Positions 46,871-54,376 of a stretch of DNA of 64,000 nt are shown here, one piece after another. How positions within the stretch are numbered: position 1 is the stretch's first letter; the number at the start of each line of letters is the position of its first letter. The stretch spans positions 1-64,000 of the forward strand of contig CAJXYP010000004.1 in NCBI GenBank assembly GCA_913063225.1, given 5' to 3'. Below the pieces are notes generated by a model. That model saw only the letters and a list, made by a program, of their open reading frames with translations, was not told where the DNA came from and searched no databases. This DNA is from an uncultured Cellvibrionales bacterium. GTDB lineage: Bacteria > Pseudomonadota > Gammaproteobacteria > Pseudomonadales > GM7GCV1. The translations under genes were made by a program, and so were the position numbers.

Positions 46871-46931
46871 TAGCACGGTTTTACTTACATCAAACATTAG
46901 GCGTTAACGAAAACCCTGCTACGTTCCCCAT
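46871..46931. repeat. 61-bp dyad element, copy 1 (upstream of yceI)
   Basis: The element begins TAGCACGGTTTTAC and ends AAAACCCTGCTACG plus TTCCCCAT. It matches copy 2 (47774-47834) at 51 of 61 positions without gaps. The outer parts are inverted repeats (GGTTTT and AAAACC) and the centre holds GTTAAC. It stands 164 bases before yceI. The rest of this 349-base gap, to 47094, holds the str terminator and nothing else I can support. Confidence 0.7.
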
Positions 46932-47094
46932 CCCCCCAGGGCAGTGACTCACGCCCATTAAAAATAATTAAAGGGGTTTGGCGTCCTTAATTTTGTAGAA
47001 TAAGCGGTAGCAAAGCCCTTTATTTTTAGGCGCTCGATCTTTATATCCGCTACGCTGAATATCTTCGTTGTTAATGAATCTACTGAGGTTTTAT

Positions 47095-47664
47095 ATGAGT
47101 TTCCCCTACAAGTCTGTTGTCGCAATTGTGGCAGTTTTTGCCGCGGTATCTTCGGCATCTGCCGATGAGTATTTGATTGATACTAATGGCGGGCACGCAT
47201 CAGTTGCCACCAAATTTTTGCATCAGGGTATTAGCTGGCTAACGGCTGAATTTAACGTCTTTGAAGGCAGTTTCGTCTATGACCCGGATAATGTAGAGGC
47301 GTCCTCTATCGCTATCAGCATTGACACCACTAGCCTAGATTCCAATCAGGCAACGCGCGATGGGCATATATTAGGCGTCGATTATCTAGACGCTGAAAAC
47401 TTTCCCCTAGCTACTTTTGTTAGTAAAGCTGCTGAAGACCAAGGAAACGGAATGTTGACGCTAACGGGCGACATTACTCTGCACGGTGTCACCAAAGAGA
47501 TTGCAGTAGAAGTTTCTATGGTTGGAGAAGGCGAAATTCGAGGAACGCCTCGTCTTGGTTTCGAAGGAGCTACAACATTGGACTTAAGAGACTTTGGTTA
47601 TACCAAATTTGGGCCTACCAACATGGTTCATCTACTAGTGAACGTTGAAGGGATCCAGCAATAG
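47095..47664 (+). CDS. yceI: YceI-family periplasmic protein
   Basis: 189 residues from the ATG at 47095 with CTGAGG upstream; the frame opens at 47068. Signal peptide ends SSASA. The lipocalin-like YceI fold is shown by DTNGGHASVATKFLHQGISW, SIAISIDTTSLDSNQATRDGHI, LTGDITLHGVTKE and the closing DFGYTKFGP. YceI proteins bind isoprenoid or fatty-acid-like ligands in the periplasm. The gene is alone between the 61-bp element and a strong terminator. Confidence 0.92.
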   Translation: MSFPYKSVVAIVAVFAAVSSASADEYLIDTNGGHASVATKFLHQGISWLTAEFNVFEGSFVYDPDNVEASSIAISIDTTSLDSNQATRDGHILGVDYLDAENFPLATFVSKAAEDQGNGMLTLTGDITLHGVTKEIAVEVSMVGEGEIRGTPRLGFEGATTLDLRDFGYTKFGPTNMVHLLVNVEGIQQ

Positions 47665-47694
47665 GTTGATGCTGAAAAAATAATTTCTGCGCGT

Positions 47695-47731
47695 AAAAAA
47701 AGCCACTATCTATTAGGTAGTGGCTTTTTTT
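47695..47731 (+). terminator. Intrinsic terminator after yceI
   Basis: AGCCACTA (47701-47708) pairs with TAGTGGCT (47718-47725), extended by an A-run before and T-run after. Confidence 0.93.
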
Positions 47732-47773
47732 GTGGGATCTCAAGACTAGTTTGTTCCTGTAAAATAAGTGACG

Positions 47774-47834
47774 TAGCATGGTTTTACTTAGATCAAAGAC
47801 CAGACGTTAACGAAAACCGTACTACGCCCCCCAT
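47774..47834. repeat. 61-bp dyad element, copy 2 (upstream of the LptE-like gene)
   Basis: Same element as 46871-46931, 51 of 61 identical. Here GTAGCATGGTTTT and AAAACCGTACTAC form 12 of 13 possible pairs (one of them G-T), a long imperfect stem enclosing GATCAAAGAC and CGTTAAC. It ends only 16 bases before the start codon at 47851, so it lies within the promoter or leader of that gene. Confidence 0.7.
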
Positions 47835-47850
47835 TTCAAGGCATTTATCT

Positions 47851-48366
47851 ATGAAGCATATAAAGCCATTATTTATATTGCTATCCGTACTGCTCGTCAG
47901 CTGCGGTTGGCTAGTTCGTGACACGCTATTAGATCAGACCATCGAGTGGACCATTCTCGAATACGAATCAGCCATAAGTGAGGGGTTCTCTATAACTCTA
48001 GAGCGTGCGTTGCAGAAAAATACCTCAAATGACGAAGCCGAGTACCTACTGACTATATCTAATGAAATTCAGGTAGAACAAGAGCAAATCGCTACTGAAA
48101 GCTTATTGCCGGGACAACTGCGCATGCTAAAAAATGTGCGGTATAGCATTAGTGCAATTAACGGTGGCCGCGTAGAGGGCGGTACCGCTGTGGTCTGGAG
48201 AGATCTCCATGACGACGAAATCAACCCCTCAGTGACTGAACGTGAAAAAGCTTTTTTACAAGAAGAGATCGACGCAGGTATCGTTCAACAGTTGCTGGCT
48301 CACCTAGAACGCTTCGCCGTGAATAATATGGGGGACCTTCCTCTAGGAAAACGTTACAAAAATTAG
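47851..48366 (+). CDS. Lipoprotein, LptE-like
   Basis: 171 residues with a lipoprotein signal and lipobox LVSC. After the Cys comes GWLVRD, close to the CGWxLRD start of LptE, and the later parts (EYLLTISNEIQVEQEQ, TEREKAFLQEEIDAGIVQQLLAHLERF) follow LptE's beta-strand then C-terminal helix arrangement. LptE plugs LptD in the outer membrane for lipopolysaccharide export. The similarity is partial, and true lptE normally lies by leuS/holA, so this may be a paralogue. It follows the 61-bp element closely. Confidence 0.5.
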   Translation: MKHIKPLFILLSVLLVSCGWLVRDTLLDQTIEWTILEYESAISEGFSITLERALQKNTSNDEAEYLLTISNEIQVEQEQIATESLLPGQLRMLKNVRYSISAINGGRVEGGTAVVWRDLHDDEINPSVTEREKAFLQEEIDAGIVQQLLAHLERFAVNNMGDLPLGKRYKN

Positions 48367-48390
48367 TGCCGCTTAAAGCTGATCAATACA

Positions 48391-48409
48391 TAAGTGGGGT
48401 CAGAGCAAC
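48391..48409. repeat. Fragment resembling a REP/RayT-type repeat end
   Basis: TAAGTGGGGTCAGAGCAAC lies between convergent genes. Strings of the form GTGGGGTCAGAGTA commonly mark REP-associated (RayT) element ends in gammaproteobacteria. It is a single short copy with no transposase, so this is only a suggestion. Confidence 0.25.
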
Positions 48410-48825
48410 TATTCCCGAACGCCGTCCAGTATCACCGCTTCTTCTACTGCTGATCTTTGGCGTATATTGGCTACTACTTCGTAATAGGCTCCATCTAATC
48501 CAAAACCGCTAATTACCATTTCCGGGTCACCATTCCGTGCGGGCCATCCACGAACAGTTATTGCATCACCGGGTTTAATTACATCACTACTTGCGGGTAG
48601 CCCTGTGTTGTCCCAGTTCCTTGGGGTGATTTCTATGGTCCACTGGCGTCCATCAGTTTCGTTGACCACAAGAATGGGATGAGGGCGCACATATTCAAAG
48701 CTTTCGGCTATACCGCTAATCTCCATAATGTCGTTTATCGCGTAAGGCGAGAAAGAATGATGAGCGTAGGCATAGGTAGAAAACAGCGCTATGGCTGATG
48801 CGGCTATCCTAAGTATCTGTTTCAT
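48409..48825 (-). CDS. DUF6152 family secreted protein (short form)
   Basis: 138 residues from the ATG at 48825, with AGAGGG upstream; the frame opens 105 bases earlier. Signal peptide ends TYAYA before His-His-Ser. The domain carries EISGIAESFEYVRPHPILVV and PGDAITVRGWPARNG, the DUF6152 signatures. It has no C-terminal module, like the protein at 2150-2581. It faces the LptE-like gene and is divergent from the sbtA gene. Confidence 0.8.
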   Translation of the reverse strand: MKQILRIAASAIALFSTYAYAHHSFSPYAINDIMEISGIAESFEYVRPHPILVVNETDGRQWTIEITPRNWDNTGLPASSDVIKPGDAITVRGWPARNGDPEMVISGFGLDGAYYEVVANIRQRSAVEEAVILDGVRE

Positions 48826-48992
48826 CGGGTGCCCTCTGGGAATAGTTTTCAGTATAGCTGCAATTTGCCAATAACGGGATTCAGATTGGGAATTAGAGTT
48901 AGTAATAAATACTTTTGTTCTCGCAGTCAAGCCTAGTGATAAACTCGCGCCTAGATCCTTGCCAGCCAGAAAGTTCTTGGAGATTTTTTTAG

Positions 48993-49934
48993 ATGCCTGA
49001 TGTGATTATTATGTTGTTCGCTTTGGGCATGATCGCCGGGTTGATCCAATCTGACCTAAAAATATCAAAGGGCACTTACGAGACTATCGCCATATTGTTG
49101 ATGTTTGCGATTGGTCTTAAAGGTGGCCTTGCCTTGCATGGTAACTGGCACCCGGATCTGATAGTTAATTTTGTGGCGGTTGCGATTGTCGGAGTACTGA
49201 TCCCCGTATTTTTATTTCCAATTTTGCGCCATGTAGTTGCACTGGATAAAGCCAATTCCGCCAGTATTGCGGCCCACTATGGTTCAGTAAGTGCCGGTAC
49301 CTTTGCGGTTGTAGTCGCTTGGGCCGAGGGGCGCCAAATGATCTTAGCGCCAGAAACTACGCTCTATCTGGTGTTGCTGGAGCTTCCCGCGATTATTGTG
49401 GGCATTTTGCTATATCGAGCTGGTTCTAAAGAATCTGGTGGCCATCTTTCAATGATTCATGAGGCCTTTACCGGTCGAGGTGTGATGTTGTTGATTGGTG
49501 GCGTGATTGTTGGCTTTCTCTATGGGGAAGAAGGCGCTGCATCTATTACGCCTCTCTTTATTGTTTTGTTTCCTGGCTTGCTGGCGTTCTTTCTTTTAGA
49601 AATGGGTTTGTGCGCGGCGCGCGAATTAGCCGCCTGGAAACCCGGCATGCTTAGAGTGGCAGCCTTCGCTCTGATTACGCCGACTATTTTGGCGATCGTT
49701 GGTATTTTTCTAGGCTTTGCTCTTGGTCTTCCCGATGGCTCGATCTTGGTTCTTGCGACCATTATTGCCAGCTCCTCTTACATTGCCGCTCCAGCAGCGA
49801 TTCGCCAGGCGGTTCCTGAAGCTGATATTGGCCTTGCGATGCTAGCTTCTTTAGGTATCACGTTCCCATTCAATGTCCTGATTGGGATACCGCTCTACGC
49901 TTGGTTAATGACGGTAATTGCTGGTATTTTTTAG
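48993..49934 (+). CDS. SbtA-type sodium-dependent bicarbonate transporter family protein
   Basis: 313 residues, about ten membrane helices. The N-terminal half has GLKGGLALHGNW and AAHYGSVSAGTFAV, and the second half GLLAFFLLEMGLCAARE and IIASSSYIAAPAAIRQAVPEA; these inverted-repeat halves are typical of SbtA (DUF897). Cyanobacterial members import bicarbonate with sodium; the role in heterotrophs is not settled. GGAGA precedes the ATG by about nine bases. It leads an apparent operon with an SDR and a methyltransferase. Confidence 0.88.
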   Translation: MPDVIIMLFALGMIAGLIQSDLKISKGTYETIAILLMFAIGLKGGLALHGNWHPDLIVNFVAVAIVGVLIPVFLFPILRHVVALDKANSASIAAHYGSVSAGTFAVVVAWAEGRQMILAPETTLYLVLLELPAIIVGILLYRAGSKESGGHLSMIHEAFTGRGVMLLIGGVIVGFLYGEEGAASITPLFIVLFPGLLAFFLLEMGLCAARELAAWKPGMLRVAAFALITPTILAIVGIFLGFALGLPDGSILVLATIIASSSYIAAPAAIRQAVPEADIGLAMLASLGITFPFNVLIGIPLYAWLMTVIAGIF

Positions 49935-49946
49935 CTGGAAATATTT

Positions 49947-50777
49947 ATGGATCACAAACTAAAAACACCACAGCAACTTTTCGATATCGCTGGAAAGGTC
50001 GCGATTGTCACCGGCGCACTAGGGGCCTTTGGCAGTGTCGCTGCGCGCACGCTCTCGGCGGCTGGATGCAAATTGGTGATCGCTGATGACAAGCTTGATG
50101 CTCTGAGTGCTTTGGCTGCTGACCTAAAAAACGAAGGCGGGCAGGTTGAGATGGTCGGAAAATGGCCAAACTCCCCTGAGAATTGTGCAGCTATTATAGA
50201 AGCAGCGGTTACGGCCTTTGGCCGGCTGGATATTTTGGTAGTGGCTTCCGGCACTATGGATGTGGATCCCATAGTTGATATGGACGTTGCAAGATTTGAG
50301 AATGTGATGCGGGTGAATGTCACAGATTCCTGGATGATGTGCCAGGCCGCCGGTCGGCAAATGATCGCGCAAAATAGAGAAGGAAAGAACGCGGAAGGAA
50401 AGGGCAGAGGAGGAAAGGTGGTTCTGGTGTCTTCGGCACGGGGGCTGTTAGGCCATCCAGCGGGCTACTCGGCCTATTGCAGTTCCAAGCACGCGGTTAA
50501 CGGCATGGTTAAAGCGCTGGGCTGTGAGTGGGGTAAAGAGGTCATCACCATCAATGCGCTTGCTCCTACCGTATTTCGATCGGGCCAAACCAGCTGGATG
50601 TTTGAAGACAACGAACTCGCTGCTGAGACCCGTGAGAGTATTTTGTCGCGTATTCCTCTGGGTCGCTTAGGAGAACCAGAAGATCTGGCCGGGCCACTAT
50701 TGTTTTTAGTCTCGCCGGCATCGGATTTTCACACAGGGCAAACTATCTCCCCTGATGGTGGTTATACCGCAGGATGA
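49947..50777 (+). CDS. Short-chain dehydrogenase/reductase
   Basis: 276 residues, Rossmann fold with KVAIVTGALGAFGSVAA (Gly-rich NAD(P) loop) near the N-terminus, VVASG in the middle, catalytic Ser in VLVSSARG and Tyr-x-x-x-Lys as YCSSK. The C-terminal SPDGGYTAG is a common classical-SDR ending. The substrate is unknown. It starts 12 bases after the transporter and overlaps the next gene by four bases (ATGA). Confidence 0.92.
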   Translation: MDHKLKTPQQLFDIAGKVAIVTGALGAFGSVAARTLSAAGCKLVIADDKLDALSALAADLKNEGGQVEMVGKWPNSPENCAAIIEAAVTAFGRLDILVVASGTMDVDPIVDMDVARFENVMRVNVTDSWMMCQAAGRQMIAQNREGKNAEGKGRGGKVVLVSSARGLLGHPAGYSAYCSSKHAVNGMVKALGCEWGKEVITINALAPTVFRSGQTSWMFEDNELAAETRESILSRIPLGRLGEPEDLAGPLLFLVSPASDFHTGQTISPDGGYTAG

Positions 50778-51373
50778 ACCAATCAAAGTGGGACTCCAAA
50801 TACGGTGACAACCAAAGTTATATTTTTGGTACCGAGCCGAATACATTTTTAGCGGAATATTTTAGCCAGCTACCCAGAGGGAAAGTGCTTTGTCTCGGTG
50901 ACGGCGAAGGGCGCAATTCAGTATTTCTCGCCAAGCAGCGCTATCAGGTGACCGCAGTTGATATGTCACTGATAGGCATAGAAAAGGCCAAAAAGCTTGC
51001 TGAAGAAAATGATGTATCTATCAACTTTGTTCACAGGGATCTACAGGATTACGAAATCGGCGAGAATTGCTGGCAGGGCATCGTATCTATTTTCTGTCAC
51101 GTGCCCGTTAGTTTGAGGCAAAAAATACACGCTGATGTAGTTAGGGGTTTGAAACCTGCGGGAGTCTTTCTGCTCGAATCCTATACGCCGGATCAGTTAA
51201 AGCATGGTACTGGTGGCCCACCCAATGCAGACTTGCTGATGACTAGCGCAACCTTATCTCAAGAACTAACGGGGTTGAGCTTTAGCCACTTGGTTGAGAT
51301 TGAACGCGATGTGCAAGAAGGTTCTGGCCATTCCGGTTGGTCGGCAGTAGTGCAACTAGTAGCGGTTAAATAG
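50774..51373 (+). CDS. Class I SAM-dependent methyltransferase (TehB/Tam-like)
   Basis: 199 residues. The SAM-binding motif I is VLCLGDGEGRNSVFLAKQ, followed by VTAVDMS (motif post I) and INFVHRDLQDY. The pattern WDxKYG...FGTEPNTFL at the start is typical of the TehB/UbiE-like small methyltransferases. The substrate is unknown. Its stop TAG directly abuts the reverse-strand stop of the next gene, without a single base between. Confidence 0.88.
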   Translation: MNQSKWDSKYGDNQSYIFGTEPNTFLAEYFSQLPRGKVLCLGDGEGRNSVFLAKQRYQVTAVDMSLIGIEKAKKLAEENDVSINFVHRDLQDYEIGENCWQGIVSIFCHVPVSLRQKIHADVVRGLKPAGVFLLESYTPDQLKHGTGGPPNADLLMTSATLSQELTGLSFSHLVEIERDVQEGSGHSGWSAVVQLVAVK

Positions 51374-52408
51374 CTAAGCTCCTGACCTAATATTATTGGC
51401 CCCGGAAAGTTCTTCGCATTCGTACGGAACATAGGGAATCGCCGATATATCCGAAATGTCTCTGCCGTTGTAAGGCTGTTCAAAATAGAGTGAATCCGTG
51501 GCTGTGTGCTCGTGCACCAGCGTTTGGGTTTCTTGTTCGTACCAGAATCTTTCAGTCACTTCGTATTGGTTGCTATGCATAATCCCGTTGATGGGGCTCA
51601 GCGAACCTGGTGCTATTGCCGAGGTGTGCGTCACTAGTACATTGCCTTGCCAGTGACCGATAGAGTGCCCAGCGCGCGTATTAGCAATGTCGGTTGGGTG
51701 GCTATCAATATTTAGGTATATGGTGCGCTCTAGGTCCATATAGCCATAGATTATCCGAACAGTATCCGCAGTTTGAACAATGCGATTTGGGAATCGTCCA
51801 AAAGGGTAGCCGTGAATAATTCCCACACTTTCGCATTGAAGGCCAGGGTGGTCGTATACAAAATCAAAAGCCTCTTTTGCAGTGTTTGCCGCAGCGGTTT
51901 GCGTATAAGAATCTCTAGGGCCTGATCTAGGTTGTGCAACCCAATCGCCACTTATATTTGGTTGACCATTCTCAAGCAAAAGAGGTTTTGTCTCGGCCTG
52001 TCTTATGGCTACCTGCACCGGACCAGCATCTTCGCGGGGCACTATCGTTCCGTCTGCCAATACCAATTCGTTTAGGTAGCAATGATTATTTTCACGGCGG
52101 GCAGGTGACGCGTTTAATCGCACGTATTCGCCTGCTACAAAGGTTTGCTGGGTCCATCCCAAGCGACGCAAGGTAATTGCTGCAGGAAGTTCACAGCGCG
52201 TAGACAGGGCACTGCCGTTTTCCTGAGCAATATCAAAATATAGGTAAGCGTGCGGATTCACGAATTTGAATTCGGTAATCACGCCTTCGTATAGAATATT
52301 CTGATCCATAAAGAAATGCGGAGTATCCGAGTGATGTGCTTTTGCTATCGGCGTGAACGTCATAATTGCCACGCCAAGCGATATGGCAATGTATCTGCTG
52401 AAAGTCAT
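51374..52408 (-). CDS. DUF6152 long-form secreted protein
   Basis: 344 residues from ATG 52408 with TAGGGGGATAG upstream; signal peptide ends PIAKA before His-His-Ser. DUF6152 domain: YEGVITEFKFVNPHAYLYFD and RLGWTQQTFVAGEYVRLNA. C-terminal module: QCESVGIIHGYPFGRFPNRIV, TIYLNIDSHP and HSIGHWQGNVLVTHTS. It ends in the same place as the convergent methyltransferase gene. Confidence 0.8.
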   Translation of the reverse strand: MTFSRYIAISLGVAIMTFTPIAKAHHSDTPHFFMDQNILYEGVITEFKFVNPHAYLYFDIAQENGSALSTRCELPAAITLRRLGWTQQTFVAGEYVRLNASPARRENNHCYLNELVLADGTIVPREDAGPVQVAIRQAETKPLLLENGQPNISGDWVAQPRSGPRDSYTQTAAANTAKEAFDFVYDHPGLQCESVGIIHGYPFGRFPNRIVQTADTVRIIYGYMDLERTIYLNIDSHPTDIANTRAGHSIGHWQGNVLVTHTSAIAPGSLSPINGIMHSNQYEVTERFWYEQETQTLVHEHTATDSLYFEQPYNGRDISDISAIPYVPYECEELSGANNIRSGA

Positions 52409-52504
52409 CTATCCCCCTATAGATATTCCACCCTAGTGCCTCAAGTATAGAGCGAATGCAGAAGAGGCATAATTAATAGCCTGTGAAACCTTTGCTCTGG
52501 ACAT

Positions 52505-52535
52505 AAAAAAGCCCGGCTTAAAGAGCCGGGCTTTT
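52505..52535. terminator. Intrinsic terminator (3' of the DUF6152-lectin gene)
   Basis: GCCCGGCT (52511-52518) and AGCCGGGC (52524-52531) with A-run before and T-run after. On the minus strand it ends the gene at 52563-54179. A near copy lies at 54326-54357. Confidence 0.9.
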
Positions 52536-52562
52536 GTTTTCAGTTGTTTTGTTACTTTTTAC

Positions 52563-54179
52563 TTAGGGCGTAGCAACACAATAGAAGAGGCCATCACCGC
52601 CTGTGCCTTGTAAATCAGCTTGGCCGCAGCCACGTGACGCATGTGCGCTATTCCAAGAGGTGGGATTATCGCCACCGCCTTCACGATCGAAGTGACCTAC
52701 TAGTGCAGAACCCTCGCCATTGCTGGTCCAGTTGCTGCACGTGGTGTCTGTATCAGAGTTCATGGCCATGCCATTCATATCGGAACCCGTCAGAATGTCG
52801 TGGCGATTAGGGGTATCACCTCGGCCATTCACTAGCTGCCCGCGCTCTGTTACTACATTCGGCTTAGTGACCATGTTGGCGTCACTGTGCAAATTAGCTA
52901 CATCAAGCGCAACCGGCACGCCTCTAGCGTTGTATAAAGGTGCGGCACCAGCAATACGGTCGCTGGCATTTACGCCATTAGCGCCCGTAGTGCTCAGATA
53001 TGCAGTCCAGTTCTTATCGCCGTGACCTACCGTTCCTGCCAGAGCGGCACAATGAGCATCTGCTCCTTCAAGGCCGCCTAGATTGGCGCCATCACCCGAG
53101 CCATTGCTGGTTAGGAAGAAGTTCATGGAAGGATGTACATCTACTCGCTCTCTTAGCGGCTGCTGGCAATCGTTCTCGATGAACTCATAAGCACCCTGAT
53201 CGCGATAGAGCATGTTATGCACTATGTCTTTTGAAAGGTGTGCCGGGTCAGAAATGACCATATTTAACATTAGGATAGTGCCTTCGTCCGTATCAGAACG
53301 GCTATAGGTTTCTACCACTGTGGTTTGATCCGTTAGACGGTAACCCTGGTTAGTAGCTTGATTGGCAAGCAGGTTAGTCGTCTCAATGATTAGGGTGTCG
53401 CCTTCATAGCGTGCCATCGAGTCACCCAGGTGAGTATTGATACTCTTAGCGCCTCGATCATCGAAGTATATTTTGCGATTACCGGCAAACTCTTCATAAG
53501 TGAGCAATACATGATCGTCGAATTGTTCAATTTTTGCAGGGTGTGGAGTAATCACCTGGCGAATCAATCCAACAGGGTCACAAAAGACCTGTGGGTCTGT
53601 AGATATATCAAAGGTTGCCTGCAGTGCTAGACCAGTCTCATTCAGAGGGGCTACTTCTGAAAATTGCCCCGGGCGAGTTGTCCGAATTCCCTGATTCGAC
53701 CAGACGCTGCTTAGGTTAGGTTTTCCATCAGCCAGTGTGAGAGCAAAGTTATCATCTATTTCAGGCTGATAGGCATTGCCGACTTGACCGTCCTCACCAA
53801 GAGTTGAAATAACCACTCGGGTATCGGGATCGAGAAACTCTAGGGTTCCAAATGAAGTCATTGGTGAACCATCGTGTGTTGCATCGCCTGTGATGCGCAC
53901 CATTTGGCCCGGCTGAATGGTATCTGTTGACCAGCCTTGTCGACGAAATCCCGTCGCGGAACCACCCTCTGTAACCCAGCCCGTTACGGAGCCATCTTCA
54001 TTGGTTACATCTACATAAACTAGGATATGTGGATTGCGAAAACTAAAGCGCGTTACTACTCCTTCAATGGTGGTGTCGTATTCATCAGTGAAAGTGGCAG
54101 AAAAAGAGTGGTGCGCCTGAGCCGTCACGCAGCTAAAGGTCAAGCTAATAAATAGTAAGCCGGATATAAGGTTTTTCAT
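52563..54179 (-). CDS. DUF6152 long-form protein with extra C-terminal lectin-like domain
   Basis: 538 residues from ATG 54179 (TTGGGAACACA upstream); the frame opens earlier at 54233. Signal peptide ends VTAQA before His-His-Ser. DUF6152 domain (IEGVVTRFSFRNPHILVYV) then the second module (FCDPVGLIRQVI, KIYFDDRG, SMARYEGDTLIIETT). From about residue 353 a further domain begins FFLTSNGSGDGANLGGLEGADAHC and has paired Cys (TTCSNW, RGCGQ, FYCVA). This extra domain is common in proteobacterial secreted proteins and resembles the C-type-lectin/endostatin fold; I am not sure of its name. It is absent from the other paralogues here. Confidence 0.75.
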   Translation of the reverse strand: MKNLISGLLFISLTFSCVTAQAHHSFSATFTDEYDTTIEGVVTRFSFRNPHILVYVDVTNEDGSVTGWVTEGGSATGFRRQGWSTDTIQPGQMVRITGDATHDGSPMTSFGTLEFLDPDTRVVISTLGEDGQVGNAYQPEIDDNFALTLADGKPNLSSVWSNQGIRTTRPGQFSEVAPLNETGLALQATFDISTDPQVFCDPVGLIRQVITPHPAKIEQFDDHVLLTYEEFAGNRKIYFDDRGAKSINTHLGDSMARYEGDTLIIETTNLLANQATNQGYRLTDQTTVVETYSRSDTDEGTILMLNMVISDPAHLSKDIVHNMLYRDQGAYEFIENDCQQPLRERVDVHPSMNFFLTSNGSGDGANLGGLEGADAHCAALAGTVGHGDKNWTAYLSTTGANGVNASDRIAGAAPLYNARGVPVALDVANLHSDANMVTKPNVVTERGQLVNGRGDTPNRHDILTGSDMNGMAMNSDTDTTCSNWTSNGEGSALVGHFDREGGGDNPTSWNSAHASRGCGQADLQGTGGDGLFYCVATP

Positions 54180-54325
54180 TGTGTTCCCAAGAAGCCTCAA
54201 AAGAGGTAAATATTTTGAAAGCGGAGTCTTCATTCAAACCAGCCAAATGACAAGGATTCAAACAAAGCTTAACGAACTCTTAGGGTTTAAGATGGATAAA
54301 AGCATGGTTTGCATTAAATTGGGGC

Positions 54326-54357
54326 AAAAAAAGCCCGGCAATTGGAGCCGGGCTTTT
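54326..54357. terminator. Intrinsic terminator after the second EF-G gene
   Basis: GCCCGGC (54333-54339) and GCCGGGC (54347-54353) with flanking A/T runs. It stops minus-strand transcription of the EF-G gene at its 3' end, and it is nearly the same hairpin as at 52505. Confidence 0.88.
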
Positions 54358-54376
54358 GGTATTGCTAAAACTAAGC

